Below are positions 1-11,474 of a stretch of 64,000 bases of DNA, in pieces. The notes beneath the pieces were generated by a model that was not told the DNA's origin, ran no database searches, and was given only the letters and a program-made list of their open reading frames with translations. How positions within the stretch are numbered: the stretch's first letter is position 1; every line of letters starts with the position of its first letter. Source of the stretch: Rallus limicola (Eukaryota > Chordata > Aves > Gruiformes > Rallidae); contig JAKCOZ010000010.1 of the NCBI GenBank assembly GCA_022605955.1, forward strand, positions 2,976,001 through 3,040,000, read 5' to 3'. A program made the position numbers and the translations under genes.

Positions 1-435
1 TCAAATGAAACAAAGCGTGGGCATTTTTCAAGTATAGCTATCCTTTGCACAGTTTGCTTTTTAAAAACTAGTTTTCATGCCTTAAATCAGAAAAAAGTAC
101 CAAAGGCTGAGCTTGCCTTAAATGATTCAATATTGGTGAAATGCACCATCTCCCCAACATATTTTTGTGTGTGTGCACATGTGCATGTGGTAGAATAGCT
201 CTAATACACATAAATTTGCAGAGGTCAGAGTTACCAGGAAAGGGAGACACAAAAAGCTGAGAATCAACCCTAAGAGTATATTTGAAACAAAACTGTCATC
301 TATCAAAAGAAATAATGTTCTTACTACTTAAAGAATGTGGCTAAACATTGATAAGGATGCACTCCAGTTGCTTAGAGCAACCCTAATGAACTTTTGAAGG
401 TGGTCACTAACCAGATCCTAACCTGATCAAAGATT

Positions 436-597
436 ACACTGGAACAGGTTGCCCAGAGAGGTGGTGGAGGCCCCATCCCTGGAGATATTCAGGGTCAGGC
501 TTGATGAAGCTCTGAGCAACCTGATAAAGATGTCCCTGGTTACTGCAGGGGGTTTGGACTAGGTACTTTCCAACCTAACGCATTCTATGATTCTATG
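436..597 (+). mobile_element. CR1 LINE fragment, extreme 3' end
   Basis: The sequence reads as the decayed C-terminal end of a CR1 ORF2 (the 'ggttgcccagagaggtggtg' stretch) followed by the short 3' UTR. It ends in two copies of the ATTCTATG octamer at about 582-597, the diagnostic CR1 terminus. It is heavily 5'-truncated, as most CR1 copies are. Confidence 0.9.
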
Positions 598-667
598 CAT
601 AACAAACTCTTGGGAGAAACACATACTCACAACTCTGAAAATTGTCCAAGTTTGTCAAGGGGAGGTT

Positions 668-1065
668 TGTGGTGGTTCAGCCCCAAGCAGTGGCTAAGCA
701 CCATATGCCACTCACTCCCAGAGGAGAAACAGAGCTCACCTCGTGGACTTGGATAATGACAGTTTGCTGACAAAATCACCATGAAAGGGGAACAATAACA
801 GCCTGTAGCAAATTACACTCACACCCAGTGATAACACAGAGTGCCTTATTGACCCAACAATAACAGATTACTGCAGGATGCAAAGACTGACCCAACACCC
901 CAGCAGCACTCAGGCTGCCCTGGAGGCACCCAGGAGCACCCCTCCCCAACCAGCCCCTGTTATAGGGGAGTGATGGCAGGTGGTGTGGAAACTGCTGGGG
1001 CTAACTCAGCTCACCCGGGCTGGCTGCTTGGGGAGGTTGACTGTGTCCTGGCCAGAACCAGGACA
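668..1065 (-). mobile_element. Endogenous retrovirus solo LTR (398 bp), minus orientation
   Basis: Read on the minus strand, the block begins TGTCCTGGTTCTGGCCAGG and ends GGGGCTGAACCACCACA, giving TG...CA ends. A TATA-like box lies at about 959-965. Its 3' end closely resembles that of the plus-strand LTR at 11691-12261, but the U3 part is about 160 bp shorter. Flanking target duplications are at best degenerate (aggtt versus ggtct), so the insertion is old. No internal retroviral coding sequence adjoins it. Confidence 0.75.
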
Positions 1066-4000
1066 GGTCTGAAAGGCACATCCTTGATACATATGAAACC
1101 TGTTACCTGAGATCCAGCACTCTAAAATCAAGGGTTACTAAGCCACAAACAGCTTTTCCAATACTGGAAAGCTAGTGGGTTTCTTTTCTTTTTTTAACTT
1201 TCTACACCCAGCTTACATGGCTGAATCATTTTTACCTCATTTTTTCCGAAAGCAGCAAAGTGTGAAGCACAGAGCAGGCCTGAGAGTATTTTAGCTCTAG
1301 CAGTTTGTCTGGCAAAGCTACAAGCCAGTAAAATGGAGTTATACAAGAAGGACGTGTCAGGCAACTCAACGCTACTGATCCCACCTTTTAAAATGTTTAC
1401 CATTTCTGCAAAGACAAATGCCTTCCACTGTAACAACTTAGCACCTGTCCAAGGCTCCATTCTGTCCATAAGGACTTGGAATGTAACAGGCTCGTAGGCA
1501 GTACAAGCAGTGTGATTTCTAGTTGGTACAACAGCAGACAGTTTGGGTCAGGTAAGTATTTTAGATACTTGCCCCACATAAACATTACTGGGCTGCAGGT
1601 TAATAATCACGCAGTAACTCTGCTGCCTATCTCCTCATACCACTGGAACACATTTTAGAAGACATCTGCATGCACATCAGCAGTTAATTTTATTTCCATC
1701 ACTACTTCATTACAACCCTAAATAAAGACAAGTAGGAATATTCTGAGAATATATTCTGATTCCAACATATTAGGGTGAATAAGTGGGGGATATGCATTTT
1801 AAATTATGCATATAATGTATACATGTATTATAGACCAAGTTTTCTTTGTGAAATAGCACATATAAACTCAAAAATATTTCTGTGCCAACCCCCCCAGTGG
1901 ACAGTCATTCAGTGATATTTAAGTACAGAAGCAAATTATGCTTCACATGCCCAGGGCCCTCTTCCTTCTTAGAGTCTTCATCAAAATCACTTCCAAACGG
2001 AAGTGACATTAAAATCCTGCAGAACAGCTGGCTCATGTGAAAACAGCAAGATGTCCTGCCAACAGGAGCGCCTGTCTTTAGAAGCTGATCCTGGATTTCA
2101 ATCTGGAGTGTCAAACCATTGCTTCTGGGGAAAAAAAAAAACCTAACAGAAACTGCAGCAATTTTTAAACTGCTTATGTGTACTACATACAGTCTGTTTA
2201 CTTCCAAACAGTAAAAAATGTAAGGGAATACAGTCATTTAAGCATATCCTTAGCTTGTAACTGTGAGAGCTTTCACTATATCAGGAAAAATTTGTACCAC
2301 CAGGACACAACAACAAAAATGTCCACTTTGGAAGCTGAATTCAATCAACAATTTGACAAAAAGGAAATTGGGAGTTTCAGCACTTAATGCCTCAAAAATA
2401 CTCCTTGTCCCCAAAATAACCACTTTCACCCTTCACCAGAGTACTGCAGAGACCTGAAGCACACTATCTAGTTCAGATTGTGCATTACCCACATCAGTTA
2501 AGTTTTAAACCCAAGAAAAAAAAAGTACTTGTGGTAACCTTGCAAAAAATTTTAATTAGAATATTCTGTTATATAAACCAGACATTAATCACTAACTTAT
2601 TACCTGAAGCATGTTTTCTTTTCCCAGATGCTGAATTTAAAATGTTGAATTAGACTGAATTTATAAGAAATTAGACTAATCATGGTAATAATTACAAAGA
2701 CAATTTTGGGCTGTCCTCTATGAAACAAACTCAAACTCTTCTCAACAACTTGAAACTTCAGATGTGTACCAGTCTATAAAATTGGAGCCATCACATCGTC
2801 TACACTGAGCTTCCTGTGCTTGCCTCACCTTAAGAATGGGAATTTCCAGGGAAGCACCTTCAAGCTGACAAATTCTTCAATCAAATCAGCTTTTCCCACA
2901 GCTGGGAGAGGTAGTTGCCTGTCAAAGATCTTCAATTTTGTAGAGTTCAGGACTGTATTTTTCCCTACTCAATGATTAGTCACTGTCTTCAAAGGCTGAG
3001 TGTGTTTCCTCCTATGGTGAAGACATACTAGATCCCACTAAAATGGAGTGTGATGCTCATTAAAATGTAGTAGTCAAGTAGGAAAACTACATTTATTAAC
3101 CAAATTACATGAAGGTCTAATAAATAATGAGCTGCTGCTCCTATCAAACATGTTTTGTTTGATTGGAGATTCATTATCTTATTGCCAATATTAATAAATG
3201 GGCTGTATTTAATTCTCAAGTTTTCCAGCAATCTTCATTCCATGCAGAGATCTGAAACCACCCAAACAAGCTGCAAGACTCAACCTAATCCAACAACACC
3301 TAACTGAAATGCTGCTTCTGCAATACAAGTACAGACATCATAAGTTTTGAGGGGACACAGTCTTTAAAATGAGATGTTTTCCTCTGTAGTCCCAGAGCCC
3401 CTGACTTGGCAGGCTCACAGCCAAAACCACAGTGCAGTTTTAGAAATGGGCTGATGCTCCAGTGTGGACCAATTCCAATAATTAGTTCTTACAGAGGGAG
3501 ATCTGAATGGGAGACTTACAAAAAGACCCCAGTATTATGCATGACTAAACTCTACTGCTCCAGAAACTGAAGTACTTCAGAATAACCACATAGCACAGAG
3601 ATTCAGATTAAATGTCTGAAGCAATTACTTGGGAAAAGTTGTATCAATGAGAGCAAAATAAAGTTATATTTTTCTTCTTTCAAGTTCTTCCACTTACCAT
3701 GGTAAGTTATTGTTTACTTTGGGATTTGTTTGCTCCAGAACTGAGCATAATGTTTTCTTGCACACCCAAGTGCTGACCACATACAGAAATATTGATCCCC
3801 GTTTCACTTTGCAGTTAGCCACTACTGAGTGTCCCTCCAAATAAATTCTACTTCAAGGGAAAGGAGCTAGTGTGTTCTGTCTAGGGTGACCTTACAGAGA
3901 GGCTCTTCATCAGACTGCTTGACAAATAACTGAGCTATGCTGATGCAGCAAGTGATTTGGGAGGCAGAAAAGAATGACTTTAATCCACCAATATTTCTAT

Positions 4001-5228
4001 ATTTGGATCTTGAGTTTTTCTATATTGTAAAGATCAAATCAGCAGTATACTCACATAATTTAGAGAGGAGCTCTGGAAGACTATCCAGTGTAATAACACT
4101 ATGACTTTGCTCAATGCAATGAGTTGCTTGGATAAGAAAACAGATGACCACTATTCTTTGGCAAAATGCTTGAATATCTACAGTTATTTTGCCAGCTGTA
4201 TTTGAAATATGATGTTGGCAATTAAGGGTGCTTTCAGCAAGACTTTGCCCATACCGATTTGTTCCTTAATACTTTTTGAAGAGATTGGCATTGAAACAGT
4301 TTTTGGAAGAAAAACAACAAAAATAAGAATTCAGATGACTACGAATAACAAATGCAAGGCTGACAGCCTGGGAAGCACTGAGTTGTAAACTTTGGATCCA
4401 AGATTCTCAACGCCAACTGTCTTAAGACTAGGAACTGGAAGAAAGTTATGTTGACAGTGAATGTACTACTTTGATTAGGATAAAAGGTGACATCAACAAA
4501 ATTTTGCACAGGAGTTTGCAGCAGTCTTTTCTGGCAGCAAGCAAGAAAGCAAAATTAATTTCTGTCTTCTAGTGAAGAGGCTATTAAAGGGAAGTGCTGT
4601 TATATTTAAAACAAAACACTTTAAACGATTGAAATTATCACTAGTAGAAAAAAAGACAACTGAGGAGTTTCTCAGATTCTGGGCTCAGTTTACCTTGATT
4701 ATGAACTAGCAAGCCCTTTCTATAGATAGCTGAAGTGTTAACCTTATATCATGAATCATGTAGCACAACTGTACTTTAATTTAAATCATGATTCTTATTT
4801 GTTAAGATTACAAAGAATAAGGAGACCATTGAAACCTGCTTTTGAAAAAAACCTCAGAGAACAGCTTTAATATGCAGAGACTTTTCTGATCATACAGCCA
4901 AAAATGAGCAAAAGAATTTGCTTTAGTTCAACCAGAGTTCAAAGATTTATTCTGGACACTCCCTGAAAGACTTCAGATCAATACCACTCTGTAGCAAAGT
5001 AACTTTTATACTAAATTCAAGAAAGAAGCATTTTAATACATGTCAAACTCACAATGAAAATGTACAAAAGCAGCAGGCATTTCAGATGTTTTGAAAAAAA
5101 GCTGAAGTCCAAGTGTAGAGTACCATTTCACGTATATCTTTCATAAGCTAGCCATTTATTCTTAAAATTATGATTTCTCCATCAGTCAAAAAAGATAATT
5201 TACTTGGGATTGATTCAGAAATTATCAA

Positions 5229-6077
5229 TCACAGAATCACAGAATCTTAGGGGTTGGAAGGGACCTCAAGAGATCATCAGGTCCAACCCCCCTGCCAAAG
5301 CAGCTCCCTAGCTCATATTGCACAGGGAGGCATCCAGACGAGACTTGAATATCTCCAGAGAAGGAGACTCCACCACCTCCCTGGGCAGCCTGTGCCAGGG
5401 CTCTGTCACCCTCACTGTGTAAAAGTTCTTTCCCATGTTGGTGCGGAACTTCCTGTGCTCCAACTTGCAGCCATTGCCCCTTGTCCTGTCTCCACAGACC
5501 ACTGAAAAGGGGCTGGCCAATTCCCCCTGCATCCCAAGTCTAAGATATTTATAAACACTAATTAGGTCCCCCCTAAGTCTTCTTTTCTCCAGGCTGAACA
5601 GTCCCAGCTCACCCAGCCTTTCCTCACAGGGAAGATGCTCCAGGCCCCTAATCATCTTCGTTGCCCTTCTCTGGACTCTCTCCAGAAGGTCCCTGTCTTT
5701 TCTACACCAGGGAGCCCAGAACTGGACACAATACTCCAGGTGGGGCCTGACCAGGGCAGAGTAGAGGGGGAGGATCACCTCCTTTGACCTGCTGGCCACA
5801 CTCCTCCTGATGCAGCCCAGGATCCCATTGGCTCTCTTAGCCACCAGTGCACACTGCTTGCTCATAGCCAACCTGTCATCCACCAGGACCCCCAGGTCCT
5901 TCTCCACAGAGCTCTTCTCCAGCAGGTCATCCCCCAGCCTGTACTGAAATGAACGGTTGTTCCTCCCCAGGTGCAAGACTTTACACTTGCTCTTGTTGAA
6001 CTTCATTAGATTTCTCCCAGCCCAGCTCTCCAGCCTGTCCAGGTCTCGCTGGATGGCAGCGCAGTGTTCCTGCGATA
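5229..6077 (-). mobile_element. CR1 LINE, 5'-truncated, with open ORF2 C-terminus
   Basis: On the plus strand the element opens with repeated acagaatc and 'ggttggaagggacc', the reverse complement of a CR1 3' end. On the minus strand an uninterrupted frame runs from about 6077 to the stop at 5308. It covers the region after the reverse transcriptase, with blocks such as [31 protein letters not shown] and [15 protein letters not shown]. The catalytic reverse transcriptase motifs are missing, so it cannot be autonomous. The lack of stops over about 255 codons suggests it is younger than the other copies here. The 5' edge is estimated from where the CR1 resemblance ends. Confidence 0.95.
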
Positions 6078-9000
6078 CATAAGTACATTTTGCTAAAGAA
6101 AACATTTCTCTAAGCTATACTTCTTAAAAGAAAGTGTACATCTTGCAAGTGAGATTTTGTTACTAATAGATATCAATTTAGTTATTAGATTTATTCTCAC
6201 TAGTTATTCAGAGGAGAATACTTCCTTCTTAAGCCAAAGAACAGGTCTTACTACTGAAATTTCCATTCCAAAGTACAGAAATTCTCAGCAGAGCAACCAT
6301 TAGCGCTTACATCAGATTTACACAAGCTGAAATCACCAACACTGGAACTGAACACTGTAAAAGCACTGGCCTCAGCACTGTGAATTGAGAGCATTTAGAA
6401 AAAAGTTCATTGAAAAAACCAAAGCACACTGGGAACCTGAACAAAACCTACAAAAATCAAGTGAAAGATACATACAAGTCTTCAGTAAATAAGTGATCAA
6501 ACCTCTATGATGTACATAGATCTAAATAAAGTTAACTGCTTAACAACAGATACAATTAAGTCTGGTTTATGAGCATACTTCAAGTAACCACCATACTTTT
6601 CAGCTGCAATCTTTCATGACTAAAATAATCCAGTCGGACTTCATTGCATGAGTGCATCATTCTTTTGCACGCTTACAACCTTCCTCCTTCATTCTCACTC
6701 ACCCTCAGGGTAAGTTGCCTCACGCAAAAACCAGAGCAGATAACCAACCCACCACCCCACCAGTGACAAATGCCCTTTACCAAACACCAAGCTGCCTCCA
6801 ACCCCCTGCACCTCGTGGAAGCCTCACACACCAAGACTTAGAAGTTTTCAGTAGTCTTAACACACAAATAGTCTTTCCCAAAATGAAGCAGCCTTTACCT
6901 CTCCACAACTTCCCACAGCATAAGCAGCCCTTAAGCTTACAGGGAACTGGAGACCTTATGGTAAGTATTAACAGCCAATAGGATGCTGCTACAACAGTTC
7001 AGTTCCCTACTTAAGTCATTGAAAAATAAAACATGCCAGTTACACAAAACCTAGCATTATGGCATCAGTAAATGAACTGCTTTGATTTTTTATACTTCAG
7101 TGTTGCTGCTGGGTTAATTTCCCATTGTTTAAAGTACTCTCTGCTTGGACTGTAACTCCTCAGGCACAAGTGAGGCACAGAAAGAAGCACTGGATGTTTG
7201 CAGGATGTTTGCAGCATGAGCTGCACTTCAAAAATCTGAAGGTTCCCATCTTTCTCTCAAGACTTGGAAGCTGAGTGCAAAGCCTGTGGTCAAACATACA
7301 GACACAGAAATGGAACTGTTCATCTGGACTAAGAGTTCAGCATCTCACATCAACACAAGTGCTCAGAAACTACACCAGGACTACATGATTTTTTTTTTCC
7401 TGCCACTCCCACTCACCAGTAAATTCTTCCAACATCCTAAGAGAAATTTTAGGTGTACTGTAGAAGGCTACATGCCACCACTCTATGCTATGCCACTGGA
7501 AGACAGTGATAGATGGGACATCTCAGATTCCTTACATTTATATTTATTAAATTAACTCATTTTCCTAGCTTCACTAATACAACTGAAGCATTTTATTAAC
7601 TATTTTCAAAGTCTGCTCTGCATCAGAAAATAGTCATGTAAATAGGCACACAGCACACTTATGCTAGGAATTTCTAGCACCTACAAACTGAAAGAGGCTA
7701 AACCCCCAACCTTTGATATACTGCTCAGATAATTTTCTCAACAGCATTATTTGTTTTATGTGTCTGTCCAACCTTTTATGAAATACATTCTCTTGAGATT
7801 GCCACAGCCTTTCACCTGATTTTTCCTCTTCCTACAAAGACCTGTATTAAGGCAAACTAACATGGAACGTATTTGTTTAATACACATTACAGCAACTACT
7901 TCAGAATATGCAAGTTTAGGATAATATGAGGAACGTGAAAACTGCAAGTGGAGACAGGATAATGAAATCAAAATGCACTTGAAAAATAAAGCCAACTGTG
8001 CACTGACAGCCTAAAGACTGAAATATGTCAACTAATTACATACCTCTTGTGGCTAGGTATACACTGGAAGTTAAAACATTCAGTTTTCTCTTATGAACAA
8101 ATTCTATCTGTACTGGTCTCAGCAGATTTTTCATCTTATGTACCATTCATTGTTACTAACACTTATTAAAAACACCCATGCAATTTCACAACTTCTAACT
8201 CCTTATCATAACTTACAGCAATAAATGTAACGCGTGACACGTTTCAACTACGTTAAGTGGAATTTCATGCTAAGTATAAAATTTCTGTAGAACTCAGGGG
8301 GTTCAAGCCCAGCTCCTGCTGAAGTGAGCCTCCTCTCTGCTTGGACAAAAGCTGGATCAGAGCTCTAAACAGCAATATTATTTTTTTTAATTAGATAAGC
8401 AGCATCTCAGAAAAATACTACCTACACAAAGATCAAGACTACTTAAGAATGAAGACGTGTTTTCCTCCTTTAGATTTTCTAAACAAAAGTAAACTGCCAC
8501 CGTATGTTATTGTTATGGAGGTGGCAATCACAAGAGGCTGATCAAATATGAATCGTATAAACAACTATGTGTTTCTTTAATAATTTCTATTTCCTCTTTT
8601 TACATGGTATGAAACTCACATTCATTGTTTGGTCTACGCAGCCCCCTTTTCACGTGACATTCGTGAAATAAAGGCAAGCATTTTATAAAGTCACATAAGA
8701 AGCTAGGATTTTAAAACAACTCTAGGCTGCCAAATTGCAACCTAACTGCATGGTACCCGCCCTACAGTCATAAAAGTAAACAGATGTAGGAAAAATGCTG
8801 CATTTCCTCTCCTTCCAGCAGCTACCAGATTTCTCAAAGATTATTTTTTTCCTCCATCCATGGGAATTTTAGAGGTGGCACCGATCAGAGGAATGATCAA
8901 GGTATTCCCTAGATTTCAAGACTGAAGACTAATATTAAACAGAAGTGCTAAGATTCCCATGTCAGTAACTACTGAGAAGATGTAACAGAGCAATGGAGCA

Positions 9001-10723
9001 TTGCTGACCAGGAAGCTGTTGAGTATCTGCAGGCCTCATATCTGCGAGAAATGAGCTAAGCCAGAACATGACAGTATTGGATCAGATTTGGACTGCCCTT
9101 CTCTTGTTCATCTTTTGTTTTCCAGAAACATTAATAACTGGATATCAGGGTGATCCTAATGAGTTGCAAAATAATGATTTAAACAGCTGGCCCAGCGTGG
9201 ATTTACGTAACTAGCAGTTGGGAGCGGCCTTAAGATGACAGAGGCTTTGCATTCTATAAATGTGGCAAGAGGTGATGGCGTTCAAGGTAACCAATAACTT
9301 GTAACTTCAGGCTGTATGACAGAGCAGAAATAATTGAAAATTATTAAATACAAATTCATCCTCATTATTAATACCCCATTAACACCCCAAAGATTTTCCA
9401 TTTCCAGAAGAGAAACTTCAGATCTTGTTGGGAAGTATACACTTGTACAGAGCTTGGCTTTTCAAAATGTGCCCCCCAGAAACTGTTGCAAGTGTTTGTG
9501 TTGGAGCGAACTATGGCCCTGGAGATTTAATCCTGCTGCTTAAGAATTCTTAGACTAGTAGTACGATCTCTCTCTAGCACATGCAACACTGACTGGCCAT
9601 GAAAACTTCCATTTACAACTTCAAACTTAAAATGGAATTAGGATGACAGGCAGAGGCTCTTTTCTATCAAGCAGAATTTCCTGCCTGGCAGACACTGGGT
9701 CAGCATCTGAAAAAGCACTTTCTAAGTTTTCCAGCACTCCGTTCAGGTTTGGTCCTGGATGCAATTTAACAAACTGACAGGGGAAACTCTTAAGAGGTAG
9801 AAAGGTCAAAAACAGGAAAAAAAAAGTTACTTAAGAAGCTGCTCTAAGACTTTATTCTAGCAATAATACAATATGGCTTCTGAGTGTAGAAGTATTGCCA
9901 GCTTACAGACTTTCTTACAGAGAGGAAAAGTTCATTACAAATGTACTTGCTCTTTACATGGGGAGTAGTATTCAGCCATAAGTGTACGTGATGTTCCTTA
10001 ATACAATTCTTTTTGCCTTTTTTTGAACAACTGGGTGCATTTTCTAGACAACAGAACACAACAGTGTTAGGATGAATTAACAGGGACATGGCACCATCAT
10101 GTCTTGCTGCTTCAAATGATATACAAAAAATACTCATCACTGGCTTGCCCTTTGTCTTGCAAACTACATTTAGGAGGGAATTTTCTTCCAGGTATTTGAG
10201 GCAGATTAAATTCTCATGCCTTTCAGACTGATGTTTTTCTGCAGGTCATCAGTGGTTAGAAATACCTGCAATAAACTAAAAGGCCTGTGCAAGCTTCCCA
10301 TGTAGCTGCTTTTCCAATAACACAGCAACCTTACTGCCCCAATCAAAACATCCTCATGAATATTTATATATTGCATTCCACGGTGGTTACTGCAATTGCT
10401 CTCATACATCCCTTGTACACTAGAACAAAGCTCACAAAAGATAAAATAATGTAAATAAGTCGCTTAAGTCCTACTACCCGTATTATCCTCCATTAAAGGA
10501 AAAGCTATTGGAGCTTAAATTCTTATGATTGAGAACAGAAAGAAACTACAATGCACATCTGAATCATGTTTGTGCTTCCAGCATTTCGAGTTACAGGATG
10601 ATGATCCCAGAAATTCTAAATCACAACTGCTATAATCTTCATCTTATACTGTTCTCTATATATTGCTTGGCTTAAAAACCATTAAGGAGCTTCAGATTGA
10701 AAACCATTCCTTAACATATTTAT

Positions 10724-10754
10724 AATAAGTACTTATTTATAATAAGTACTTATT
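10724..10754. repeat. Tandem copy of a 14-bp perfect palindrome
   Basis: The palindrome aataagtacttatt occurs at 10724-10737 and again at 10741-10754, a 17-bp period. It could be a local duplication of an AT-rich palindrome. Confidence 0.85.
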
Positions 10755-11277
10755 TTATCAAGTTCTAGATTGCTAGCAAATTGGTTGATAGTTATCATTC
10801 AACAGTCAATGCTGTCACACTCAAATAACTTTTGCAGAAGAGACTAGCAAGTTTAAATTTCTTTACAAACAGAAAACAAATCTCAGCAACTTCATTTTTA
10901 TGAACATCTGATATCAAAGTGTCTCTCAAATTAATTATGAAAAAAACTAGTTTTCCAAAACCATGCTTTGTTTTACTAAAAATAACACTGCAGAGGACAC
11001 TGTCCTGGTCTCAGGATCAAGCCCACTTTAAAATAACTGCAATTCAGTGGTCTTCAATTGGTATAAAATGGGTAATATCCTTGTTTACATTTACTATGAC
11101 CACTTCCTTAAATCAATTCCAAAACATTGGAGAGGTAAGCATGACAACTTCACAGAGTTACAAAAACGTTACCTACAACAACAGGAGGTTAACAACAACA
11201 AAGATTGCATGCTGAACAGTGCAGAAAACACAACAGAACATCAGTTACGTTTCTTTTTACATCTGAAAAACTCATAC

Positions 11278-11474
11278 CTGGGTACACTGTCTGTTAAGCC
11301 TCTTTCACTTGACGATGATGCTGATGATGACGACGACGACGCTGATCCAGGTCTCTGATCTGTTTTCATTCCTAGAGTCTCTGTTGCACTAATCTGAGGT
11401 TTTTCACCTTTCTCTTCTGGCTTTTTTTTTTCACTGTCACTTTCATCACTGCCTTCTCCTAAGATGTCATCCAC
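11278..11474 (-). CDS. CTDP1: CTDP1 exon (human exon 12 equivalent), acidic/Ser-rich tail
   Basis: This 197-bp exon has 65 codons + 2 bases. It begins [20 protein letters not shown], near-identical to the human [18 protein letters not shown]. It then diverges and includes a 13-residue Ser/Ala tract ([16 protein letters not shown]) encoded almost entirely by TCN codons, and ends DSVP plus a split codon. The acceptor is ctttggcag/GTG and the donor is CCCAG/GTATGA. The split codon begins AG, matching the Arg that opens the human last exon. That last exon (RGHKRKLNEE region and the acidic TFIIF-binding helix) was not found below this point, so it probably lies off the window. Confidence 0.95.

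Larger units (their letters stand above)
1..11277 (-). other. CTDP1: CTDP1 last intron (partial), with repeats
   Basis: This is sequence downstream of the last exon found. I searched the minus strand by eye for the conserved CTDP1 C-terminal exon and did not find it. It contains a CR1 tail (436-597), an LTR (668-1065), a long CR1 (5229-6077), a tandem palindrome (10724-10754) and a candidate alternative terminal exon (1905-2016). The remainder (about 2100-5200 and 6100-10700) is featureless to me. Confidence 0.6.

Noticed and set aside
8281..8320. tRNA-like T-arm sequence ggttcaagcc
   Set aside because: No matching acceptor stem or A box lies at the right distance upstream.
1..11277. Search for the conserved last CTDP1 exon
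   Set aside because: No reverse-complement match to the expected conserved C-terminal residues was found by eye, so it is not annotated in the window.
11241..11358. Plus-strand frame ending in an Asp-rich run
   Set aside because: It is the antisense shadow of the TCN Ser repeat in the CTDP1 exon.
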